Assembly: GCA_002393575.1 (NCBI GenBank)
Contig: DGSN01000083.1
Coordinates: 1-61,163 of the forward strand
Length of the DNA stretch: 61,163 nt
Direction: 5' to 3'
Source of the DNA: Prevotellaceae bacterium UBA4361
Lineage (GTDB): Bacteria > Bacteroidota > Bacteroidia > Bacteroidales > Bacteroidaceae
The notes under the pieces were generated by a model. The model did no database searches and was not told the origin of the DNA. It was given only the letters and a program-made list of their open reading frames with translations. The position numbers and the translations under genes are program-made. Shown in pieces: positions 7,828 through 16,001 of this stretch. How positions within the stretch are numbered: position 1 is the first letter of the stretch; every line of letters starts with the position of its first letter.

Positions 7828-9776
7828 AAAAAATCAACAAACTCATGAATTCCGATTGGCTACAAAGGCTCGCAGTGCTTGTTGTCGGATTGATTTGTGT
7901 GGTTGGAAATGCACAGGCAGGAAGTGTCACGGTTTATTATAAAGCTGAGGCAAAAATTGGACCAACAGGTGGTGGACGAGTATATGTTTCAGAACAATCT
8001 ACGAATACCCCTAATTATCAATCTGAAACGGTTGTTGTTAAAGATGAAGCTCTAGGAGCAAAACCTTTATTTAGTTCGACGGTAGCAGGCCCTGAAAAAT
8101 CTTTTCATTACTATGCAATAGCTAATGAAGGATATCAATTTGTAGGATGGAAAAAGAATGGTACAGCTAATTCTTATAGTTCTTATGATTATAATTCAAG
8201 ACACTTTGAGACGGATAAAATTGAAATTACAAGTAGGAATGAAAATAAACCAACTTCCGTAAGCTATACAGCGTATTTTAAAGTAATGAACGGAGCTGTT
8301 AAGGCTTATCCTGCTCAGCCTGAACGTGGTGATGTAACTCTTAATAATGATGATAATCAGATAGGTGATGAAGTTATTTTGAATGCAGCTGCGAACACTT
8401 CGTTGGGTGTTGTGTTCTTGGGTTGGAATAAAAATAAGAACGATCATGAGAATTTTATATCAACGGATAATCCATATTCATTTACTGTCACGAGAGAAAA
8501 TATGGGTACATACTATGCTCATTTTAGTGAGCCTGCATCAACAGTTTATTGTATATTAAAAAACCATGATACTGGAAAGTATTTGAGCCTTTATGGTGAT
8601 GGAGTTGTTAGCAATCATACTACCAACATTACTATTTTGAATAACACTTATAACAATGTAAAAGATGGTTGTGTCTTTAGTAATAGCCTGAAAACAATAT
8701 CGGAGAATGACATCGTCAATAATCCTTTGATTGTGTTTAAGCGAAAAACTACAGGAGTAGGTGGAGAAGAAATTGGTTCTTTACTTACCGATTTGAAGAC
8801 CCTTAATGGAACTGTTCAAGGAACCATTTCTGTTAATAGCCTTATGGGTGTTCAGGCCTTGTATTTTTCATTGCAAAATAATGGGTGTTATCGAATTTAC
8901 ACTCCATTTACAACAGACCTTAAAGTTGACAAAAAATTTGTTGAAGTCGAAAGTTATCTACGTGATGATGGAAGTGAATTTGTGTCTATGCAATCTATTG
9001 CAGGTAAAAATAATGTTTCAGGTGTAGATTGGGAAGTTTATTTTCTAACTGAAGAACAGGTTGATCATGCATTTGGTGTGACTGCTAATGCGAGATTTGA
9101 ATCAGGTGGTAAATATTACACCAGCTTGTGTGTTCCATTTGCCTATGAGTTGTTGGATGGTGTAAATGCTTATTATCTGAATCCAGATGAGGATAATTAT
9201 AACGAGAAAACCAATACCTTGACACTTACTCAGATTGCTTCAGGCAATGTTGTTCCTGAGAATATGGCTGTGATTATAGAGTGTAATTCAGCAAATGACC
9301 CATCTGGTAATAGATTGCTTCCTGTTGACGAATATACACTCTCCAATGTGCAAAAAACTGAATATGCCAAGAATTTACTTCGAGGTTATAATCAGATTGA
9401 ATGTCGAGAGAGTAACAGTTATAATGCAAAATACCAAGCTGTAGCCAACGACCACGACTATATGTATGTGTTCTCGATGAAGAACAATAACTTGGGATTC
9501 TATCATTTAAATGGTGCAACAATTCCAAAGAACAAGGCATATTTGCATCTTCATGTGACATTTGAGAATATTTCAGAAGAGTTAAATCAGAAGGCTAATA
9601 ATGTGAAATTGGCTTTTGGTTCTCAGTTTGATGATGACCTTCTGAATTCCATCAATTGGACGAACGAAGAGGCGGATGATACAGACCAGCCAATCTTCAA
9701 CCTGCAAGGTGTTCAGGTGAAGAATCCTGAGAAGGGTATCTACATCCGTGGCGGTAAGAAATACTTAGTGAAATAA
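7824..9776 (+). CDS. Secreted surface protein with InlB B-repeat-like segments
   Basis: A 650-residue protein with a signal peptide ending near NAQAG. Two segments resemble the InlB B/listeria-bacteroides repeat: GYQFVGWKKNG near 108 and GVVFLGWNKNKND near 191, each followed by a YxAHF or YTAYF strand. The middle is beta-rich and of unknown fold. The protein ends IFNLQGVQVKNPEKGIY and then GGKKYLVK, the short C-terminal tail seen on many exported Prevotella proteins. The DNA is visibly richer in A/T than its neighbours, suggesting a separate history. It is coupled by ATGA overlap to the DUF4105 gene and followed 18 bp later by a 61-residue gene. Confidence 0.75.
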   Translation: MKKINKLMNSDWLQRLAVLVVGLICVVGNAQAGSVTVYYKAEAKIGPTGGGRVYVSEQSTNTPNYQSETVVVKDEALGAKPLFSSTVAGPEKSFHYYAIANEGYQFVGWKKNGTANSYSSYDYNSRHFETDKIEITSRNENKPTSVSYTAYFKVMNGAVKAYPAQPERGDVTLNNDDNQIGDEVILNAAANTSLGVVFLGWNKNKNDHENFISTDNPYSFTVTRENMGTYYAHFSEPASTVYCILKNHDTGKYLSLYGDGVVSNHTTNITILNNTYNNVKDGCVFSNSLKTISENDIVNNPLIVFKRKTTGVGGEEIGSLLTDLKTLNGTVQGTISVNSLMGVQALYFSLQNNGCYRIYTPFTTDLKVDKKFVEVESYLRDDGSEFVSMQSIAGKNNVSGVDWEVYFLTEEQVDHAFGVTANARFESGGKYYTSLCVPFAYELLDGVNAYYLNPDEDNYNEKTNTLTLTQIASGNVVPENMAVIIECNSANDPSGNRLLPVDEYTLSNVQKTEYAKNLLRGYNQIECRESNSYNAKYQAVANDHDYMYVFSMKNNNLGFYHLNGATIPKNKAYLHLHVTFENISEELNQKANNVKLAFGSQFDDDLLNSINWTNEEADDTDQPIFNLQGVQVKNPEKGIYIRGGKKYLVK

Positions 9777-9793
9777 CAAATCTTCTGAAAACA

Positions 9794-9979
9794 ATGAAAA
9801 GAAAAATATATGTTTCCCCTGAAGTCGTTCTCAACGACGTTTATACTATCAAGAATCTCGCTTTGGATGTGGTAATTAAAGATTCGGATGTCGGTTCAGA
9901 TGATGTGGCTACAAAGGAGAGACACAATGCCGAAACCGACAAGAAATATGAAGATACTGGTTGGGGAACTCTCTGGTAA
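9794..9979 (+). CDS. Small hypothetical protein ending GWGTLW
   Basis: 61 residues, starting MKRKIYVSPEV and ending DTGWGTLW. It lies 18 bp after the surface protein gene and probably belongs to the same operon. Short proteins of this build (basic start with a YxSP motif, acidic middle, aromatic end) are common in Prevotella after exported-protein genes. No function is known to me. It has no obvious signal peptide or membrane segment. The acidic tail makes it unlikely to bind DNA. Confidence 0.65.
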   Translation: MKRKIYVSPEVVLNDVYTIKNLALDVVIKDSDVGSDDVATKERHNAETDKKYEDTGWGTLW

Positions 9980-10110
9980 TGACAGTTAAACAATATCTAT
10001 TTGAAAGCGGGAGCCACACGACTTCCGCTTTCTTCAATTAACGATAAATAATAACTTGGGATAAATGACACGAGTTATTTCGGAAAGAAATTAGAATGAC
10101 GATAATAATA

Positions 10111-10525
10111 GTCCCATAGAAATGAAAGAAATGACAGAAAGGCTCCGCATGGTGCGGAGCAAAGATTTCCGTTCTTTCCGTTTTTTCCGTGGAACATAAA
10201 AAGATGGTGCAAGCGATATATGGTCCCACAGAAATGAAAGAAATGACAGAAAGGCTCCGCATGGTGCGGAGCAAGATTTCCGTTCTTTCTGTTCTTTCCG
10301 TGGAACATAAAAAACTTACCACGTGAAGATAATTATAGTCCCACAGAAATGACGGAAATAACAGAAAGGCTCCGCATGGTGCAAAATAAAATATCCGTTC
10401 TTTCCGTTTTTTCCGTGGGACATAAAAAGATGATGCACGCGATGTCATAGTCCCACAGAAATGACGGAAATGACAGAAAGGCTTTGCATGGTGCAAAGTA
10501 AAGCTTTCCGTTCTTTCCGAAGTAT
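10111..10525. repeat. Four palindromic ~112-bp repeats
   Basis: Copies start at 10111, 10223, 10338 and 10450 (gtcccacagaaatga or a close variant). Each unit is an inverted repeat: GTCCCAC.GAAA on the left pairs with TTTCCGTGGGAC, or TTCCGTGGAAC in weaker copies, on the right. The centre gctccgcatggtgcggagc is itself a perfect hairpin in copies 1 and 2 and is decayed in copies 3 and 4. The array fills the gap 9980-10573. The open frames that cross it are repeat translations, not genes. Confidence 0.85.
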
Positions 10526-10573
10526 AATCGTACCAAGCTGTTTCTTTAACAATTACTAAATCATGTTAGAACG

Positions 10574-11401
10574 ATGAGAAAAAGAATCTTGCTTCTTGTG
10601 CTGCTGCCCCTGATGGCGGTGTCAGCCAATGCCCAGTCCCTCCTTGTTGGGGATGCCAACTGCGACAACCAAGTGGATATTTCGGATGTTGTGTTCACCG
10701 TGAACAGAATCCTTGCGGATGAGTCCTACAAGGGTTCGTGCGATGTCAACTACGATGGCAGTGTGGATATATCTGATGTCGTGATTCTTGTGAACATCAT
10801 TCTCAATGGCGACATTGCGTATCTTGGATGTCCCGACGATGCTCACCCTCACCTCATCGACCTCGGCTTGCCATCTGGCACGAAATGGGCTTGTTGTAAT
10901 GTGGGTGCTACCGTTCCCGAAGAACGAGGCAGCTACTATGCATGGGGAGAATCGGAAGGGAAGAGGGTCTATGACTGGAGTACATACATCCATTGCGATG
11001 GCGTGAGGGACACGTGTCACGACCTGGGTGCTAACATCAGCGGAACGCAATACGATGCAGCACACAATCTGTGGGGTACGCCTTGGCAGATGCCTTCTGA
11101 CGTACAGGCAGACGAATTGATTACCCACTGCACGGCTGAATGGACGGAAATCGATGGCACCAACGGGTGCAAATACACTGGTCCAAGCGGTGGCAGCATC
11201 TTCTTGCCTGCTGGTGGCGGTTGCTACAGTCCTTTCCTCTTCGACCGCAACAATGGTGGCTACTACTGGTTGGGATTGCAAAACCCTGAAGATATCAACC
11301 GCGCTTCTTATCTCTATTTCAGTAGTGGTGATGCTTACTGTGGTAATGGTGTTAACCGCTTCTACGGCTTCAACATCCGTCCTGTTGCACAAGGATTTTA
11401 A
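10574..11401 (+). CDS. Secreted dockerin-repeat protein with FISUMP-like C-terminal domain
   Basis: 275 residues. A signal peptide (MRKRILLLVLLPLMAVSANA) is followed by two dockerin type I calcium-binding repeats: DANCDNQVDISDVV near 28-41 and DVNYDGSVDISDVV near 58-71. The remainder begins HLIDLGLPSGTKWA and contains YYAWGE, GTPWQMPS and a closing GFNIRPVA, a pattern of the Fibrobacter-type paralogous domain found widely in Bacteroidales surface proteins. Dockerins bind cohesins, but no cohesin is visible in this window. The protein is probably surface or secreted. It stands alone after the palindromic repeat array. Confidence 0.8.
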   Translation: MRKRILLLVLLPLMAVSANAQSLLVGDANCDNQVDISDVVFTVNRILADESYKGSCDVNYDGSVDISDVVILVNIILNGDIAYLGCPDDAHPHLIDLGLPSGTKWACCNVGATVPEERGSYYAWGESEGKRVYDWSTYIHCDGVRDTCHDLGANISGTQYDAAHNLWGTPWQMPSDVQADELITHCTAEWTEIDGTNGCKYTGPSGGSIFLPAGGGCYSPFLFDRNNGGYYWLGLQNPEDINRASYLYFSSGDAYCGNGVNRFYGFNIRPVAQGF

Positions 11402-11529
11402 GTGTATCAGGGATTTTAGGGATTTTAAAGGATATGATGAATCTGCATTCTGGGGTCGTGTCAAAAGTAACAGACACGCCCCGATTGCTTTTTTAGTTAA
11501 AAGCTTTAAGAGTTAAAAGTGAATGTTTT

Positions 11530-11560
11530 TTTCCTGTTTCAAAGAAATCAATTACTTTTG
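11530..11560 (+). promoter_or_regulatory. Bacteroidetes-type promoter for the dipeptidase gene
   Basis: TACTTTTG at 11553-11560 fits TAnnTTTG. TTTC at 11530-11533 lies 19 bp upstream in the -33 position, one base off the consensus. The ATG at 11620 is about 60 bp downstream. Confidence 0.6.
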
Positions 11561-11619
11561 CCTTTGTTTTTGAAACCTTTTTGGGGGTGTTACGAAACTT
11601 GATTAAAATATACTTGACA

Positions 11620-12414
11620 ATGAAAAGGACAAATCTATGGTTGATGCTTGTGCTGCTGGTGATGAGCGGTGTGAGCTTCACGTCTTGCAGAGAGGGCAAG
11701 AAAGAGTGTAAGTGTGTGTCTTGCGACGGCAAGGCGATGGATTCGAGCCAGTTTGCGATGCTGACGGACGTTGTGCCTGATGCCATTCTGGAAATACGCT
11801 ATTTCGGCACGTACAATTTCGTGGGGCAGCGTGTGGATGGTTATGAGCAACCGACGGCTTTGATGACGAAGCAGGCTGCGGACAGTCTGCGTGCCGTGAG
11901 TGACGATGTGAAGCGTTTGGGCTATCGTCTGAAGATTTATGATGCTTATCGTCCGCAGCGGGCTGTTGACCACTTCGTGCGCTGGGCTGCTGACTTGAAG
12001 GACACGATGATGAAGCAGTATTTCTACCCAGACTTGGACAAGAGTGTGCTCTTCGACCAGGATTATATTGCTGCGAAGAGCGGTCATACGCGCGGCTCGA
12101 CGGTTGACCTCACGCTGTTCGACATGGCAACGGAGAAAGAACTTGACATGGGCGGCACCTTCGACTGGTTTGGTCCTGAGAGTCATCCCGACTTCTGCGG
12201 CAATCCTGAAACGGGTGAATATACGGGTGACAACCACAAGTCGCCTACGCGACGTAGCATCACAGCTGAGCAGTTTGCTCACCGCATGATTCTGCGTGCT
12301 GCGATGCTACGTCATGGTTTCAAGGCTATCGAATCGGAGTGGTGGCACTTCACGCTGAAGGATGAGCCTTTCCCTGAGACTTACTTCAATTTTCCTGTGA
12401 GGGAGACGAAGTGA
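11620..12414 (+). CDS. M15D family D-Ala-D-Ala dipeptidase (VanX/DdpX-like lipoprotein)
   Basis: 264 residues from ATG 11620. The open frame runs further upstream, but MKRTNLWLMLVLLVMSGVSF followed by TSC is a lipoprotein signal with Cys23, so this start is right. Zinc and active-site motifs are intact: SGHTRGSTVD (His156, Asp163) and ESEWWHF (Glu240, His243). YDAYRPQRAVDHF near 107 is also typical. These enzymes are zinc peptidases that split D-Ala-D-Ala. In an anaerobe without van genes nearby the likely role is recycling of peptidoglycan dipeptide. The extra tail and lipid anchor place it in the periplasm. Confidence 0.9.
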   Translation: MKRTNLWLMLVLLVMSGVSFTSCREGKKECKCVSCDGKAMDSSQFAMLTDVVPDAILEIRYFGTYNFVGQRVDGYEQPTALMTKQAADSLRAVSDDVKRLGYRLKIYDAYRPQRAVDHFVRWAADLKDTMMKQYFYPDLDKSVLFDQDYIAAKSGHTRGSTVDLTLFDMATEKELDMGGTFDWFGPESHPDFCGNPETGEYTGDNHKSPTRRSITAEQFAHRMILRAAMLRHGFKAIESEWWHFTLKDEPFPETYFNFPVRETK

Positions 12415-12420
12415 GGATAG

Positions 12421-12439
12421 GCTTCGGCAGAACCGAAGC
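12421..12439. repeat. Small hairpin GCTTCGG/CCGAAGC, copy 1
   Basis: GCTTCGG and CCGAAGC form a perfect 7-bp stem around a 5-nt loop. Three more copies lie at 13976, 15828 and 15894, all between genes. It has no T run, so it is a REP-like repeat rather than a standard terminator. Confidence 0.7.
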
Positions 12440-12467
12440 GCAGGGTTAATGATGAATGGGAGTGATG

Positions 12468-12872
12468 CTATGGTTGGTCGGTGGGGTCGGGGTGCTGGTC
12501 GTCTTTCGTCATTCTGGTTTCGACGACGAAGGAGATGAGCATACCGAAACCCATGCCTGCAACGATAGGTAGCCAGAAGTAGAGGTTAAAGGGAGTGGTG
12601 TCAGCCCAGCCAGAGATGATGGCTCCTAAGCCTGCTCCCAAGAGGATGCAGCCCCCACGTAGCATGCTGAATTTGTCTGATTTCTCCTGCTGTTCCTCCA
12701 CGAGCAGTTTGATGCTCTCGGGGTCGGTGTGGTTTTCGATGAGCGCCTTGCGAAGTTCGGTTTCGCGCTTCTTCTTGTTGATGGAAGAGATGGCGCTGCA
12801 AATGATGGCAACGATGGGGATGATAAGGGTAAGGGCTACGGCGAGAACGCCTGCTAAATCTTTGAGGTCCAT
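12468..12872 (-). CDS. DUF6249-type small membrane protein
   Basis: 134 residues. One membrane segment at about 7-30, a charged coiled-coil stretch KKKRETELRKALIENHTDPE near 33-52, then two more membrane segments (73-90 and 97-116) and a hydrophilic tail. This arrangement matches DUF6249 proteins, which often accompany ECF sigma factors in Bacteroidetes. It is the third gene of the reverse-strand sigma-factor operon, 49 bp after the preceding gene. A regulatory role is inferred from position only. Confidence 0.7.
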   Translation of the reverse strand: MDLKDLAGVLAVALTLIIPIVAIICSAISSINKKKRETELRKALIENHTDPESIKLLVEEQQEKSDKFSMLRGGCILLGAGLGAIISGWADTTPFNLYFWLPIVAGMGFGMLISFVVETRMTKDDQHPDPTDQP

Positions 12873-12921
12873 ATTGTTTTGGGGTTAATGGGGTTTATGG
12901 GGTTAATGGGGTTATTGGGGG

Positions 12922-13272
12922 TTATTCTTGTAGGGAGAATTTCTTGAGGGTTTGCATGGCGAAGAGGAGCATGGCTGCGGAGGAGAGGATGACGGCGATG
13001 TATATGTAGGGCTGGTTGGAGAAGGTGCTGATGAGGTAGCAGATGCTGAAGGCGTAGCAAACGAGCACGAAGGGCAGTCCGAAGGAAAAAAGAATGTTGC
13101 GGAGTGTGAATGGGGATTTCTTGAGCGATTTCACTTCCTTCATCACCTGCTTGCTGATGTCGTCCACGATGTGCTCGCGCTCGAAGGTGTCGGCGATGAG
13201 CTGGTCGAGTGCGGAGTCCTCGAAGAGTTCGATGTTTTCGAAGCTTTCTATGTTTTCGTCAGTCTTTTTCAT
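12922..13272 (-). CDS. Membrane protein, possible anti-sigma-like partner
   Basis: 116 residues: an acidic, probably cytoplasmic N-terminal half (residues 1-50) and two membrane segments (about 58-82 and 88-106). It overlaps the end of the sigma factor gene by 14 bp, so the two are translationally coupled. That layout, a soluble N-terminus on a membrane anchor directly after an ECF sigma factor, is typical of anti-sigma factors. I see no ZAS zinc motif (HxxxCxxC), so the role is inference. Confidence 0.6.
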   Translation of the reverse strand: MKKTDENIESFENIELFEDSALDQLIADTFEREHIVDDISKQVMKEVKSLKKSPFTLRNILFSFGLPFVLVCYAFSICYLISTFSNQPYIYIAVILSSAAMLLFAMQTLKKFSLQE

Positions 13273-13783
13273 TTTGCAGTTGCTTTTTGAGTCGTTCTCG
13301 AATGCGGTGCAAGCGCACCAGGATGTTGGATTGTGAGAGGTGGAGAGCTTTGGCGATGTCCTCCGTTTTCACCTTATTATAATAATAGAGTCGGATGATT
13401 TTCTGGTCTTGGGGAGGAAGTTGGCTGATGGCTCGTTCCATGCGTTGGAGCTGTTCTTCCCGTTCTTGGGAGTAGGTTTCGTCGGGAATCTGGACTTGGT
13501 CGGCATCCATGCTTTGTTTTCGCTTTGCCTTTTCTAAGGCGTTGAGGGAGAGGTGGGCGGCGATGGCGATGAGCCAGGGACCTAATTGCGTGGTTTGCCA
13601 GTCGTTGAGTTGTTGGTAGGCTTTCACAAATGTCTGTTGTGCTATCTCCTTAGCCTCCTCGGCATCCTTGGTGATGGCGAGGGCTTTGGCATAGACGGCG
13701 CTGCCATACTTCTTCACGATGAGCGAGAAGAGCTGGGTTCGTCCGCTGCGGAGTATGTTGTCAACAATGAGTCTGTCTTCCAT
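13259..13783 (-). CDS. ECF-type RNA polymerase sigma factor
   Basis: 174 residues with both sigma-70 regions. Region 2 runs about 15-75, with AKEIAQQTFVKAYQQL and PWLIAIAAHLSLN. Region 4 runs about 115-168, with LPPQDQKIIRLYYYNK and an HTH ending LHLSQSNILVRLHRIRERLK. This is the normal length for the group. First gene of a three-gene reverse-strand operon with two membrane proteins, suggesting control by envelope signals. No near-consensus promoter is obvious upstream. Confidence 0.9.
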   Translation of the reverse strand: MEDRLIVDNILRSGRTQLFSLIVKKYGSAVYAKALAITKDAEEAKEIAQQTFVKAYQQLNDWQTTQLGPWLIAIAAHLSLNALEKAKRKQSMDADQVQIPDETYSQEREEQLQRMERAISQLPPQDQKIIRLYYYNKVKTEDIAKALHLSQSNILVRLHRIRERLKKQLQNEKD

Positions 13784-13935
13784 TCGTTTGAGCTGTTGTT
13801 CGCCTATAAGACAGGTGAGGTGGGAGATTATTACACTGAAGTGATGATTTTTTTGAAAAAACTTTCTCTGCTGGCTGTGTGGGCGAAGTTACAACAAAAA
13901 TGTGGAGGCATGAAGATGATTCAGAAAATAATTGC

Positions 13936-13943
13936 TAAATTTG
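13936..13943 (+). promoter_or_regulatory. -7 element for the BNR_4 gene
   Basis: TAAATTTG fits TAnnTTTG about 90 bp upstream of the start at 14032. No TTTG lies at the usual spacing. Confidence 0.4.
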
Positions 13944-13975
13944 CAGCAAGGAATGGAAATGAAGAACGAGGAAAG

Positions 13976-13994
13976 GCTTCGGCGGAACCGAAGC
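13976..13994. repeat. Small hairpin GCTTCGG/CCGAAGC, copy 2
   Basis: Same 7-bp stem as at 12421, here in the leader of the BNR_4 gene. It is followed by cgcactgtaaatgaagaatg, which includes the unlikely ATG at 14011. Confidence 0.7.
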
Positions 13995-14031
13995 GCACTG
14001 TAAATGAAGAATGAAATTAAAAGATAGAAAT

Positions 14032-15816
14032 ATGGAAAAGAATCATTGGAGTGTGAAGATGGCTGTGTGCTTGCTGATGATGCTGATGGGCGGAGAGGCA
14101 ATGGCGCAGCAGGTGAGTTATAGTGGGACGGAGTTGGCAAAGGAAGGCGCTTGGTGCTGGTTTGCTGACCCTCGTGCCATGCGTGTGAAAGCGGGCAAGA
14201 CGGATGCTGCCTACGTGGGCTATATCGACAACCACGGTGCGGTGCGAGCCTTGCAACTCGACTACAAGCGCAACACGTCGGAGGAAGTGCTGGTGCGCTC
14301 TTACTTCCAGCCTGACGACCACAACAACCCTACGTTCTTGGCTCTGCCTGATGGTCGCATCATGATTTTCTATACGCGCCACACGGACGAGCCTCGCTTC
14401 TACTACCGCATTTCGCAACGCGCTGGCGACATCACTTGCTTGGGCGATGAGAAAATCATCGAGGTGGAGAATAACACGACTTATCCTTCGCCTTTCATCC
14501 TGAGCGACGACCCGCAGCACATCTACTTGTGCTGGCGTGGCATCGGTTGGCATCCTACGATTGCCAAGCTGTCTTTGCCTGATGCTAACGACAACGTGAA
14601 GATAGAGTGGGGACCCTTCCAGATGGTGCAAAGTACGGGTGCTCGCCCATACGCCAAGTACCAGAGCAACGGAAAGGACAAGATTTACGTGAGTTATACG
14701 ACGGGACATCCTGACAACGAACTTCCTAACTGGCTCTACTTCAACACCATCAAAATCAATGCAGGGAAGGAACCGCAGTTGTGCGATGTGAACGGAAAGG
14801 TGCTGAGTACGATTTCTGAAGGGAAATTCAAGGTGTTCAAGCGCGACGATTACAAGCAGCAGTATCCGCTGACGGTGATTGATTCGCCTGAGAATGCCCG
14901 TTGCTGGGTGTTCCAGATTACGACTGACAAGGAGGAAAACCCTGTGGTGGCTTTTGTTCGCATTTCGCCCGATAAGAAACAGCATGAATACTATTATGCC
15001 CGATGGATTGGGGGAAAATGGCGCATCACCGACATTGCGGATGCGGGCAAGTGGTTCCACCAATCACCACAGACGGAGAATTGCTACAGTGCTGGCATGG
15101 CTATCGACCCCGATGACGTGAACACGGTGTATTGTTCGCTGCCAACCAAAAACCAGTTGGGCAAGGAGGTGTATGAAATCTGGAAATACACGCTGAACGA
15201 GGCTGGTGAGGTGACGACGAAGGAAGCCATCACGTGGAACTCGGAGAAGAACAATGTGCGCCCATACGTGTTGCCTGGTTCTGTGGGAAGCGACTTGCGC
15301 GTGGTGTGGATGAATGGTGACTACTATTATTGGCTGAAGTGTAAGCGTTTCCCTGAAGGCTATCCAACTCGCATCATGGGAAAGCTGGAAAGTGGTGCGG
15401 CTTTTTCTGTTTCCCCATTGAAAGGAGTGAAGGGTGAAAAGAACATGAAGCGGACAAGGATTTATCCGACCTCATTGAATTCAGCGGAAGGTGTTAAGAC
15501 CGTGGAAGTGAAGGGAAAGCATTGGTGCATCGATGCTGATGTGAAGATGGATGCAGAGCACTATACGGGTGCGTTGCTGAGAGTGGGCGATTTGGAATAT
15601 GGTGTGGAGGAAGAATCGCTGAAGCCTTATATTAAGATAGGTGGAAAGACTTACTTCAGTGCCAACAAATTAGGAAACAGCGACGACTGGACTCAAGCCA
15701 ATGGTACGGATGGAAAATGGTACTTCAAGAAGCTCAGTCAATTTCGCCTTTCCATCGTCAGACAAGGCAAAGGTGTGACGGTGTATAGGGATGGGTTGGT
15801 TGATATAAGAAACTAA
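14032..15816 (+). CDS. BNR_4 repeat-containing secreted protein (putative polysaccharide-active enzyme)
   Basis: 594 residues from ATG 14032, with a signal peptide ending near GEAMAQ. The mature protein opens with GAWCWFADPRAMRV and continues with beta-propeller style blocks such as DDHNNPTFLALPDGR and FYTRHTDEPRFYYR. This is the BNR_4 pattern, a six- or seven-bladed propeller seen in ulvan-lyase-like and other Bacteroidetes polysaccharide proteins. About 110 C-terminal residues look like a separate beta-sandwich (laminin-G-like). An ATG at 14011 is also in frame but lies inside a repeated intergenic phrase. Substrate not determinable. Confidence 0.75.
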   Translation: MEKNHWSVKMAVCLLMMLMGGEAMAQQVSYSGTELAKEGAWCWFADPRAMRVKAGKTDAAYVGYIDNHGAVRALQLDYKRNTSEEVLVRSYFQPDDHNNPTFLALPDGRIMIFYTRHTDEPRFYYRISQRAGDITCLGDEKIIEVENNTTYPSPFILSDDPQHIYLCWRGIGWHPTIAKLSLPDANDNVKIEWGPFQMVQSTGARPYAKYQSNGKDKIYVSYTTGHPDNELPNWLYFNTIKINAGKEPQLCDVNGKVLSTISEGKFKVFKRDDYKQQYPLTVIDSPENARCWVFQITTDKEENPVVAFVRISPDKKQHEYYYARWIGGKWRITDIADAGKWFHQSPQTENCYSAGMAIDPDDVNTVYCSLPTKNQLGKEVYEIWKYTLNEAGEVTTKEAITWNSEKNNVRPYVLPGSVGSDLRVVWMNGDYYYWLKCKRFPEGYPTRIMGKLESGAAFSVSPLKGVKGEKNMKRTRIYPTSLNSAEGVKTVEVKGKHWCIDADVKMDAEHYTGALLRVGDLEYGVEEESLKPYIKIGGKTYFSANKLGNSDDWTQANGTDGKWYFKKLSQFRLSIVRQGKGVTVYRDGLVDIRN

Positions 15817-15827
15817 CGAAAGAAGGG

Positions 15828-15912
15828 GCTTCGGTAAAACCGAAGCGTACAAAAAAAGACTGAATTTTGCTGTTCTCTTTAACGAGAGAAGGGGCTTCGG
15901 CTAAACCGAAGC
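15828..15912. repeat. Two tandem copies of the GCTTCGG hairpin unit
   Basis: Hairpins at 15828-15846 and 15894-15912 sit in a 66-bp direct repeat (aagaaggggcttcgg and accgaagcgtaca conserved). They fill the gap after the BNR_4 gene. A looser inverted repeat of gaatgaat and attcattc follows, up to 16000. Confidence 0.7.
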
Positions 15913-16001
15913 GTACAGAAAAAGAATGAAGAATGAATTTTACTGTTTTCATTGGATTTGGCATCCGAATGGCGGTAATATTCATTCTTCATTTTTTTCA
16001 T

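Noticed and set aside
10038..10536. Open frames of up to 152 codons on the reverse strand across the palindromic repeats.
   Set aside because: The translations repeat the same segment (FYVPRK or FLCSTE-like blocks) with each DNA repeat and have no independent coding signal.
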